DNA from: Chitinophagaceae bacterium
Lineage (GTDB): Bacteria > Bacteroidota > Bacteroidia > Chitinophagales > Chitinophagaceae
Assembly: GCA_947472635.1 (NCBI GenBank)
Contig: CANJDY010000125.1
Span: forward strand, 1-7,915
Reading direction: 5' to 3'
DNA: 7,915 bases
This document shows positions 1-5,386 of this stretch, piece after piece. The translations under genes were made by a program, and so were the position numbers. How positions within the stretch are numbered: position 1 is the stretch's first letter; the number at the start of each line of letters is the position of its first letter. Under the pieces are notes generated by a model. It was not told the DNA's origin. It was given only the letters and a program-made list of their open reading frames with translations, and searched no databases.

Positions 1-220
1 CAATATATCCTTGATTATTTTTTGGATAATTGCTGTGCTGCTGTCAATACTTTCCTACTTCAAAAAATACTCCTTGATTCCATTGATGGGATTAATTACC
101 TGCTTGTATTTGCTTACTGGGATGACTAAAAGCAACTGGGCTTGGTTTCTTGGCTGGCTCGTCATTGGATTGGTAATTTACCTATTGTATGGGTATAAAA
201 AAAGCAAGTTGTCAGTTTAG
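1..220 (+). CDS. APC-family amino acid permease, C-terminal fragment (5' end outside window)
   Basis: The reading frame is open to the left edge (first full codon at base 2) and ends at TAG 218-220, so this is the last ~72 residues of a longer protein rather than a small protein starting at the TTG at 11. The fragment holds three hydrophobic segments, roughly visible residues 3-17, 24-40 and 45-63. They are joined by short polar turns and followed by a basic tail (GYKKSKLSV). The pattern SLIPLMGLITCLYLL, then NWAWFLGWLVIGLVIYLLYG, is what I recognise as the last membrane helices of cationic/neutral amino acid permeases (YfnA/CAT-like, APC superfamily). It would be an inner-membrane transporter taking up amino acids with the ion gradient. 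The substrate cannot be told from the tail. The next gene is 130 bp away and probably has its own promoter. I am confident of a multi-pass membrane protein and fairly confident of the family. Confidence 0.75.
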   Translation, partial: NISLIIFWIIAVLLSILSYFKKYSLIPLMGLITCLYLLTGMTKSNWAWFLGWLVIGLVIYLLYGYKKSKLSV

Positions 221-308
221 TTTCCTTTAATTTAAATTTATCATAGTGAATATCCTTCTATTTGAAAAATCACATTAGGAAGCCTCGTTATTACATGCTA
301 AACTAGGT

Positions 309-316
309 TAACTTCG
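309..316 (+). promoter_or_regulatory. Candidate Bacteroidota -7 element before the DUF2027-Smr gene
   Basis: TAACTTCG matches the Bacteroidota consensus TAnnTTTG at 5 of its 6 fixed positions. It would start transcription near 322, about 29 nt before the ATG at 351, a spacing like that of the other candidate promoters here. No clear -33 TTG element is seen upstream, so this rests on one imperfect box. Confidence 0.3.
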
Positions 317-317
317 C

Positions 318-349
318 ATCAATAATTTTCAATCAATAATTGCGCAATT
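318..349 (+). repeat. Direct repeat plus palindrome just before the DUF2027-Smr start codon
   Basis: ATCAATAATT occurs twice, at 318-327 and 332-341, with a 14-bp period. The second copy runs into a perfect 12-bp palindrome, AATTGCGCAATT, at 338-349, ending one base before the ATG. If transcription starts near 322 this all lies in the short mRNA leader, where the palindrome could form a small hairpin at the ribosome site. It could instead be a DNA-binding site. In AT-rich DNA short repeats arise by chance, so the function is unproven. Confidence 0.4.
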
Positions 350-350
350 T

Positions 351-1370
351 ATGAAGTACCAGGAGGGGGATAAAATAATCGTTTTACTTACCAATGAAGA
401 AGGAAAGGTAGTGGAGATTATGAATGAAAAGATGGTGATGATAGAGGTGAAAGGGGTTCGTTTTCCAGCCTATATGGATCAGATAGATTTTCCTTATTTC
501 AAGATGTTTTCAGAAAAGCGGATTATTGAAAAGAAAAAAATATTTATAGATAATGTAAAACAGGAAAAAGGAACACTGAAAATAAAGGTGGACAATGGAG
601 TGTTTCTTGCATTAATGCCCATATTTGACAAAGATGTTTTTGATGATGATGTGGTGGAGAAATTCAAGATTTACCTGATTAACCAAACGGATACGGCTTT
701 TCTTTTTACCTATCGGTTATTTTTTGCTGGAGAAAATAATTTTGAGTTAAAAAATACCCTTCTTCCGGTAAGTGATTTTTATTTACACAATGTAAATTTT
801 GAGGACTTAAGTGATAATCCACGTTTTGATGTAGAATTCAGTTTGGTAGAGCCGGATAAAAAGAAAGCACCCTATTTTGAGACTTCATTGAAATTAAAGG
901 CAAAGCAAATATTTAAACGTATTGAAGAAATTCAGCTTAAAAATGAGCCGATGTTTTCCTATCCATTATTTGAGACCTATCCAGATAAGGTAGACGAGGA
1001 AAAGGTAGATCTTTCTAGTTTGGGTAATGCAGGATTCAGGATATATGACCTTAGTAAAGTGAAGGAAAATTTGCCTCCTGCAAGGTCTGTCGTAGACTTG
1101 CATATTGAAAAGTTGACTGATAATTGGAAACAACTAAGTAATTTTGAAATACTTATCATACAGTTAAAGGAATTTGAAAAATTTTATGATTTGGCAGTTG
1201 CGCATCAACAATTAGAATTTACTGTTATTCATGGAGTGGGGGTAGGGAAATTAAGGGATGAGATACATGATATATTGAAGTTGAAAAAGGAAGTAAAATC
1301 TTTTGTAAACCAATACCATGCTTCGTATGGATATGGAGCGACGGAGATTTTTTTTCTTGTTAATAAATAA
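351..1370 (+). CDS. DUF2027 and Smr domain protein (MutS2-like C-terminus)
   Basis: This 339-residue soluble protein begins with a small barrel-like segment (about 1-50; MKYQEGDKIIVLL, then EGKVVEI and FPAYMDQI) typical of DUF2027 proteins of Bacteroidota. The DUF2027 body follows to about 240, and a C-terminal Smr domain covers about 247-339. The two Smr signatures are visible: D249-L-H251, and H294-G-V-G-V-G-K-L-R302, with a closing YGYGATEIFF strand. Smr domains in MutS2 and other proteins bind nucleic acid, and some nick DNA or cleave RNA. The residue after DLH is Ile rather than the Gly often seen in MutS2. There is no MutS ATPase part. The ATG at 351 is chosen because the protein begins there as family members do; no Shine-Dalgarno is present. 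The hydroxylase gene follows after 24 bp and is probably co-transcribed. The role of DUF2027-Smr proteins is not established to my knowledge; nucleic-acid binding or nuclease activity is an inference from the domain. Confidence 0.88.
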   Translation: MKYQEGDKIIVLLTNEEGKVVEIMNEKMVMIEVKGVRFPAYMDQIDFPYFKMFSEKRIIEKKKIFIDNVKQEKGTLKIKVDNGVFLALMPIFDKDVFDDDVVEKFKIYLINQTDTAFLFTYRLFFAGENNFELKNTLLPVSDFYLHNVNFEDLSDNPRFDVEFSLVEPDKKKAPYFETSLKLKAKQIFKRIEEIQLKNEPMFSYPLFETYPDKVDEEKVDLSSLGNAGFRIYDLSKVKENLPPARSVVDLHIEKLTDNWKQLSNFEILIIQLKEFEKFYDLAVAHQQLEFTVIHGVGVGKLRDEIHDILKLKKEVKSFVNQYHASYGYGATEIFFLVNK

Positions 1371-1394
1371 TGTGTAACGATTAATTAGTTATCA

Positions 1395-2180
1395 ATGCTA
1401 CTACTCTTAGATCCATGGCACCAGGCTTTGTACGTTTTAGTCTTAAGTATTGTCAGGTATGTATTATTTGCCGGTATTGCCTTTCTGGTTTTTTATGTAC
1501 TCCTAAAAAACAAATCCGTATTTCAAAAAATACAGCAGCGGTTTCCTGCAAATAAAGATTTTAGAAGGGAAATTTTTTATTCTTTTCTTACCCTCCTTGT
1601 TTTTTCAATGGCACCATTGGTTTTGAGGCATCCTTTCGTTAAGCCACACAGTAAGATATATAGTGATATCAATGCGTATGGAATGGTGTATTTTGTACTA
1701 GTTTTTCCTTTAATGCTTATTGTACATGACGCCTATTTTTATTTTACCCACCGAATGATGCATCATCCCCGTCTATTTAAATTTTTTCATATCATCCATC
1801 ATAAAAGTGTTAATCCATCTCCATGGGCAGCTTTCGCTTTTAATCCATCGGAAGCATTGATTGAATCAGGGATTATTTATGTTTTTGTTTTTACTTTCCC
1901 CATTCATTTGCTACATATTTTTATTTTCCTAATTTTCATGACGTTTTATAATGTATATGGTCATTTGGGATTTGAAATCTATTCAAAAGGATTTAATAAA
2001 CACTGGATAGGTCGATGGGTCAATACTTCGGTCAATCACAATATGCATCACCAATTTTTTAAGGGAAACTACGGTTTGTATTTTACATTTTGGGACAGGG
2101 TAATGAATACCATGGATAAAGACTATGATGAGCACTTTGAAAGGGTTACCAACGCTAATCAAAAGCTTAGAAATAAATAG
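1395..2180 (+). CDS. Membrane fatty acid hydroxylase / sterol desaturase family protein
   Basis: This 261-residue protein has hydrophobic segments at about 10-37, 60-77, 96-110 and 157-187. It also carries the three histidine clusters of the membrane di-iron hydroxylase family (FA_hydroxylase). These are H111-D-A-Y-F-Y-F-T-H119-R-M-M-H123-H124, H132-I-I-H135-H136 and H215-N-M-H218-H219, with a further H190 in YGHLGFE. The histidines bind two irons on the cytoplasmic side, and the enzyme uses O2 to hydroxylate or desaturate an acyl chain, sterol, carotenoid or similar lipid. All expected histidines are present, so it should be active. The substrate cannot be read from the sequence; the overall shape (HHKS, PWAAFAFNPSEA, NHNMHHQ) is that of the generic bacterial sterol desaturase family group. 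The ATG at 1395 lies 24 bp after the DUF2027-Smr stop without a recognisable promoter, suggesting co-transcription. The stop lies 5 bp from the stop of the convergent DUF3817 gene. Confidence 0.9.
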   Translation: MLLLLDPWHQALYVLVLSIVRYVLFAGIAFLVFYVLLKNKSVFQKIQQRFPANKDFRREIFYSFLTLLVFSMAPLVLRHPFVKPHSKIYSDINAYGMVYFVLVFPLMLIVHDAYFYFTHRMMHHPRLFKFFHIIHHKSVNPSPWAAFAFNPSEALIESGIIYVFVFTFPIHLLHIFIFLIFMTFYNVYGHLGFEIYSKGFNKHWIGRWVNTSVNHNMHHQFFKGNYGLYFTFWDRVMNTMDKDYDEHFERVTNANQKLRNK

Positions 2181-2185
2181 AATGC

Positions 2186-2479
2186 CTAATTGTTTTGAGC
2201 GGGGTATAATTTTTTACTCGCATAAATTGTACCAAATGGCAGTAAGGCTGCGATAAAAGCTAAGAATATTTTTTTTACAGTCCATTTTTGTTGTGTAGAA
2301 ACTTGTAATAATAACAGTAGATATAACAAGAAAAGCACTCCATGTAGCATACCGATTATATAGTTTGGCGCTGCAAATTGCAATAGGTATTTTATTGGCA
2401 TTGTAATGGCAAATAATAAAAATGAACAGCCTTCTAAAAAGGCGATTAGCCTAAAGCGGTTAAAAGTGGTTGATAGCAT
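2186..2479 (-). CDS. DUF3817 family small integral membrane protein
   Basis: This 97-residue protein has three hydrophobic stretches, about residues 12-34, 40-60 and 71-86, with a conserved-looking opening (FRLIAFLEGCSFLLF, then MPIKYLL) and the motif GMLHGVLFLLYLLLL. These are the marks of DUF3817 (YdzA-like) proteins, a widespread family of about 90-110 residues with no assigned function. The length is normal, so the gene looks intact. It starts 46 bp after the end of the pseudouridine synthase gene on the same strand, with no clear promoter between them, so it is probably the second gene of that transcript. Its end is only 5 bp from the stop of the convergent hydroxylase gene and I see no hairpin terminator between them. 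The functional link to rRNA modification is unclear and may be mere proximity. Confidence 0.85.
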   Translation of the reverse strand: MLSTTFNRFRLIAFLEGCSFLLFAITMPIKYLLQFAAPNYIIGMLHGVLFLLYLLLLLQVSTQQKWTVKKIFLAFIAALLPFGTIYASKKLYPAQNN

Positions 2480-2525
2480 ACTGGTGGTCTTTTAAATGTT
2501 TTTATGGAAGGTATCGAGCTTTTGG

Positions 2526-3584
2526 TTATCCTACATCATTTTTGTCGGCACTGTATTTCCTCCACTTGTCAATAGCAGCTAACATATCTTCCGGCATGTC
2601 ACTTTCAAAAAGTATAGGCTGTTTGGTCGTAGGGTGAATAAAGCCTAGTTCTTTTGCATGCAGGGCTTGGCGTTTACAAAGCGAAAAACAGTTATCTACA
2701 AATTGTTTATACTTTGTAAATACGGTTCCCTTAACAATTTTATCTCCTCCATAAAAATCATCGTTAAACAAAGGATGACCGATGTATTGCATGTGAACTC
2801 GGATTTGGTGGGTACGTCCGGTTTCTAGTCTACATTCTACCAGCGTTACATAGTTAAACCTTTCTAGCACCTTGTAATGGGTAATGGCTTCTTTTCCGTG
2901 CTCTCCTTCCGGATAGGTGGTAAATAATTTCCTGAATCGTTGGTGCCTTCCAACATGTCCGGTAATGGTGCCTTCATTTTCTTCAAAGTCGCCCCATACC
3001 AAGGCGATATACCTGCGATGGACGGTGTGGTTGAAAAATTGTTTGGCAAGGTCGGTCATTGATTTGGGATTTTTAGCTAGTACCAGCAACCCGGTAGTGT
3101 TTTTATCAATTCTATGTACCATTCCAAAGCGGGCCAAGCCGCTTTCATCAAGATGCGGGTTTTGTTGCTTTAGGTACCAGGCAACCCCATTGATCAAAGT
3201 GCCACTGTGGTTCCCACTACCAGGATGAACTACCAGCCCAGCAGGTTTATTGATTAATAAAACATCTTCATCCTCATAAGCGATGTTGAGCGGAATATTT
3301 TCTGGCACAATATCATTTGACTCAGGATGCCGGTTACTAAAAACTACAATTTTATCATAGGGCCTTACCTTATAATTAGTTTTTACTGGCTTGTCATTGA
3401 CCAGCACCATCTCATTGTCAACCCCCTGTTGTATTTTATTTCGTGTAGCACCCTCAATCCGACTCATTAAGAATTTATCTATACGAAGTGGTTCTTGCCC
3501 TTTGGGGATTTCAATAATTAATCGCTCATAGAGTTCTTCTGTATCCTGCAATTCTTCTTCAATGGGGATTATTTCGTTGGTCAT
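2526..3584 (-). CDS. rluD: RluA/RluD-family 23S rRNA pseudouridine synthase with S4 domain
   Basis: This 352-residue protein has an acidic N-terminal tail, an S4 RNA-binding domain at about 33-78 (LRIDKFLMSRI through VRPYDKIVVFS) and the RluA catalytic domain from about 100. The catalytic motif H157-R-I-D160-K-N-T-T-G-L-L-V is complete, and D160 is the expected catalytic aspartate. The other family signatures INKPAGLVVHPG (about 111-122), RLETGRTHQIRVHM (about 252-265) and GHPLFND are also there. RluD makes pseudouridines in helix 69 of 23S rRNA late in large-subunit assembly. The S4 domain and the length support RluD-like over the shorter S4-less RluA or RluC-type paralogues of different motif context, but exact target sites cannot be proved here. 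The ATG sits in an A-rich context (AAACAATAAAA) with no Shine-Dalgarno, normal for Bacteroidota. It is divergent from lipB across about 160 bp, and the DUF3817 gene follows it. Confidence 0.92.
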   Translation of the reverse strand: MTNEIIPIEEELQDTEELYERLIIEIPKGQEPLRIDKFLMSRIEGATRNKIQQGVDNEMVLVNDKPVKTNYKVRPYDKIVVFSNRHPESNDIVPENIPLNIAYEDEDVLLINKPAGLVVHPGSGNHSGTLINGVAWYLKQQNPHLDESGLARFGMVHRIDKNTTGLLVLAKNPKSMTDLAKQFFNHTVHRRYIALVWGDFEENEGTITGHVGRHQRFRKLFTTYPEGEHGKEAITHYKVLERFNYVTLVECRLETGRTHQIRVHMQYIGHPLFNDDFYGGDKIVKGTVFTKYKQFVDNCFSLCKRQALHAKELGFIHPTTKQPILFESDMPEDMLAAIDKWRKYSADKNDVG

Positions 3585-3658
3585 TTTTATTGTTTAATAT
3601 CGTGGTTTTCAGTAGTATTGTCTATACAGCGGGTTGATTTACTGTTTTTTTATTGTTT
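3584..3658. repeat. 12-bp direct repeat upstream of the rluD-like gene
   Basis: TTTTTATTGTTT occurs at 3584-3595 and again at 3647-3658, 63 bp apart, in the 163-bp region between the rluD-like gene and lipB. On the rluD strand it reads AAACAATAAAAA, and the first copy forms the A-rich context directly before that gene's ATG. I see no -7 box for the rluD strand. The repeat may reflect AT-rich composition only. Confidence 0.25.
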
Positions 3659-3721
3659 GTACTTGTGACTAAGCCTATTTCAACAAACTGTCTTACCTTA
3701 AATGTCTGTCCGCTTTTCATT

Positions 3722-3729
3722 TATCTTTG
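3722..3729 (+). promoter_or_regulatory. Bacteroidota -7 promoter element for lipB
   Basis: TATCTTTG is a full match to TAnnTTTG and is followed by CA, as is common at such sites. Transcription would start near 3735. It overlaps the TTG at 3727, so that codon cannot be the translation start if this promoter is used. No clear TTG is seen at the -33 position (around 3700). Confidence 0.6.
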
Positions 3730-3747
3730 CAAATTAAATCAATTACA

Positions 3748-4521
3748 TTGGATAAGCAGTTAGTAACCTATAAAGATTTGGGTTTGATCGATTATAAAAC
3801 TGCCTGGGATTACCAGGAAGAATTACTTCGAGAGAACGTTCGACTTAAGTCTGCTGTTGCTAAAGAGTTGATTCAGCGTAAGGAACGTTCACTTTTGGGT
3901 CCCGAAGTCGTTGAGCCAAATCAATTGACCGGAACTCCTATTGCTTTATCTACCACTCATTATTTTCTGCTTTGCGAACATCCTCCTGTATATACTTTGG
4001 GTAAAAGTGGACATATTGAAAATGTTTTGATCAGTGAGGCTATGATGGAGCAAAAGGGAATTCAGTTTTATAAAACCAATCGGGGTGGAGATATTACTTT
4101 TCATGGACCCCAACAAATTGTGGGTTATCCAATTATTGACCTCGAAAAATTTTATACGGATATAGGCAGGTATCTTAGGGAACTAGAAGAGGTTATCATA
4201 CTTACATTGGCTGAATATGATATTATTGGGGGTAGAATTAAAGGTGAAACAGGTGTTTGGATAGAAGCAGGCATTGCTGGAAAAGAAAGGAAAATTTGTG
4301 CAATGGGAGTTCGCTGTAGTAGATGGATCACCATGCACGGCTTTGCACTCAATGTAAATACTAACCTAAGTTATTTTGAAAATATTATTCCCTGTGGATT
4401 AGCAAATAAACAAGTTACATCGATTGCCAGGGAATTAAATAGTTCAGTCGATATTGAAGCAGTAAAGGAAAAACTACAACGAAATTTTGAGAAGGTGTTC
4501 AATGTAACTCTGAAAAAATAG
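3748..4521 (+). CDS. lipB: LipB, octanoyl-[acyl carrier protein]:protein N-octanoyltransferase
   Basis: LipB moves octanoate from acyl carrier protein to lipoyl-domain lysines of 2-oxoacid dehydrogenases and GcvH, the first step of lipoate synthesis before LipA. With the start at TTG 3748 (M-D-K-Q-L-V-T-Y-K-D-L-G) the protein has 257 residues. The motifs are R112-G-G-D-I-T-F-H119-G-P-Q-Q, the catalytic lysine K182 (RKICAMGVR) and the catalytic cysteine C216 (IPCG), with H197-GFALN between them. No ATG precedes the conserved DLG region in frame. The alternative TTG at 3727 lies inside a perfect -7 promoter box, so I prefer 3748, which also aligns with usual LipB N-termini; the leader would then be only about 13 nt. 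Two oddities are a charged extra stretch of about 34 residues (roughly 35-68) before CEHPPVYTLG compared with E. coli LipB, and Gln where HGPGQ normally has its second Gly. Both catalytic residues are intact, so it should be active. Confidence 0.93.
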   Translation: MDKQLVTYKDLGLIDYKTAWDYQEELLRENVRLKSAVAKELIQRKERSLLGPEVVEPNQLTGTPIALSTTHYFLLCEHPPVYTLGKSGHIENVLISEAMMEQKGIQFYKTNRGGDITFHGPQQIVGYPIIDLEKFYTDIGRYLRELEEVIILTLAEYDIIGGRIKGETGVWIEAGIAGKERKICAMGVRCSRWITMHGFALNVNTNLSYFENIIPCGLANKQVTSIARELNSSVDIEAVKEKLQRNFEKVFNVTLKK

Positions 4522-4539
4522 CTGCTTGTATTCGCTTAG

Positions 4540-5322
4540 TTATTTCCGCTGGTCCTTTGCGCTAGGAATACCTTTCACCTCTTTTTGGATTAAAATTTTT
4601 GATTTTTCTACTAGAATATTGTTGTCGTATAAGTTGAACCGGAACCATCCGGTGTGTAGGAAATTTACTTTTTCCATAATCAGATAGGGGTCATGGATAT
4701 TTAGCAGCTCAAAAAGGGGGGTGTTATCTTCTTCAAAAAACTTAATTGACATTTTTGTTGTGCCTGCATCGGGTAAAGCAATGATTACATTATTGTCTTT
4801 TCCGACAAATACAAATTTACTAGGAACAAATACTGGTGGCGCAATCGGTTTTATTATTTCTTTTTTTTCAGAAAGGATGATTTTTTTATCTGCTGATATT
4901 TCATTTTTATATTCAGCTTTTTGCTTTTTTACTATTTCATTTTCAAATTCTATTATTTCTTTTTCGATTATTTTAACGGTATCCATTACCGGGACATGGG
5001 ATCGGCTAAACAAATAAGCGCCTCCTTCAAATGCAACAAATACCCGATAAAAAATCTTGCCAGTTGGCAATTTGTTATCTACATATCCATTTTCATCATT
5101 CATTGGGTTCAAAACAGTACCAATGGTTACAAATTTTTTGATGCTATCGGTAGATCGTTGAATATTGATGTTGCTTATGTTAGCGCCATAGGTATTTTTC
5201 CAGCTAACTATTATCTTGCCACTTCGGTTAATTACTGAAATCTTAGGCAGGGTATCTTGAGCTAAAATGTTGCCTGAAAGTAGGATGCAAAATAGGACCA
5301 GTGAGAAAATGGATTTAAACAT
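4540..5322 (-). CDS. Secreted protein of unknown function with FN3-like domain and charged linker
   Basis: I do not recognise a characterised family. From the ATG at 5322 the product has 260 residues. Residues 1-22 form a signal peptide (MFKSIFSLVLFCILLSGNILAQ, split by its basic start and hydrophobic core), giving export to the periplasm or surface. About 25-112 looks like a fibronectin type III-type beta domain (GKIIVSWKN, then NIQRSTD and GKIFYRVFVAF). A Lys/Glu-rich, possibly coiled-coil linker follows at 117-158. A second beta-rich domain covers about 165-250 (MSIKFFEEDN, then LFELLNIHDP and HTGWFRFNLYDN). There is no cysteine in the mature part and no sorting domain at the C-terminus. 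A longer frame reaches an ATG at 5382, but that would put the promoter box at 5361-5368 inside the gene and add residues before the signal peptide, so 5322 is preferred. It converges on lipB with an 18-bp gap. Proteins of this build occur in Chitinophagaceae in my recollection; a scaffold or envelope role is only a guess. Confidence 0.75.
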   Translation of the reverse strand: MFKSIFSLVLFCILLSGNILAQDTLPKISVINRSGKIIVSWKNTYGANISNINIQRSTDSIKKFVTIGTVLNPMNDENGYVDNKLPTGKIFYRVFVAFEGGAYLFSRSHVPVMDTVKIIEKEIIEFENEIVKKQKAEYKNEISADKKIILSEKKEIIKPIAPPVFVPSKFVFVGKDNNVIIALPDAGTTKMSIKFFEEDNTPLFELLNIHDPYLIMEKVNFLHTGWFRFNLYDNNILVEKSKILIQKEVKGIPSAKDQRK

Positions 5323-5360
5323 AACCAATAAACGAAATTTTACTAAAAAAATTATTGATG

Positions 5361-5368
5361 CAAAGGTA
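5361..5368 (-). promoter_or_regulatory. Bacteroidota -7 promoter element for the FN3-like secreted protein
   Basis: On the minus strand this reads TACCTTTG followed by CA, a full match to TAnnTTTG. Transcription would begin near 5355, about 33 nt before the ATG at 5322. It lies in the 64-bp gap after the PLP enzyme gene, so the secreted protein can be expressed separately from it. No clear -33 TTG is visible. Confidence 0.5.
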
Positions 5369-5386
5369 ATCACAAAAATCACTCAG

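Noticed and set aside
11..220. A stand-alone 69-residue small membrane protein starting at TTG 11
   Set aside because: The frame is open to the window edge, and the sequence matches the final helices of an amino acid permease, so it is a truncated larger gene.
360..368. AGGAGGGGG, resembling a strong Shine-Dalgarno site
   Set aside because: It lies inside codons 4-6 of the DUF2027-Smr gene with no start codon at the right distance, and the phylum does not rely on such sites.
1371..1394. Partial symmetry (TAAC...GTTA) between the DUF2027-Smr and hydroxylase genes, considered as an operator
   Set aside because: The inverted repeat is imperfect beyond four bases and is expected by chance in such AT-rich sequence.
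2917..3228. A 103-residue plus-strand reading frame inside the rluD-like gene
   Set aside because: It lies antisense within a gene with a complete catalytic motif, has no promoter, and has no recognisable protein features. The smaller frame at 2864-3049 is rejected for the same reason.
4516..4545. AT-rich hairpin (AAATAGCT with AGTTATTT) between lipB and the secreted protein gene, considered as a terminator
   Set aside because: The stem is weak with a G-U pair, the loop is about 14 nt, and no T tract follows on the plus strand.
4721..5238. Two plus-strand frames (98 and 105 residues) over the secreted protein gene
   Set aside because: They are antisense to a gene with a signal peptide and promoter. 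Their Phe/Ser/Ile-rich content mirrors the Lys/Glu codons of the opposite strand.
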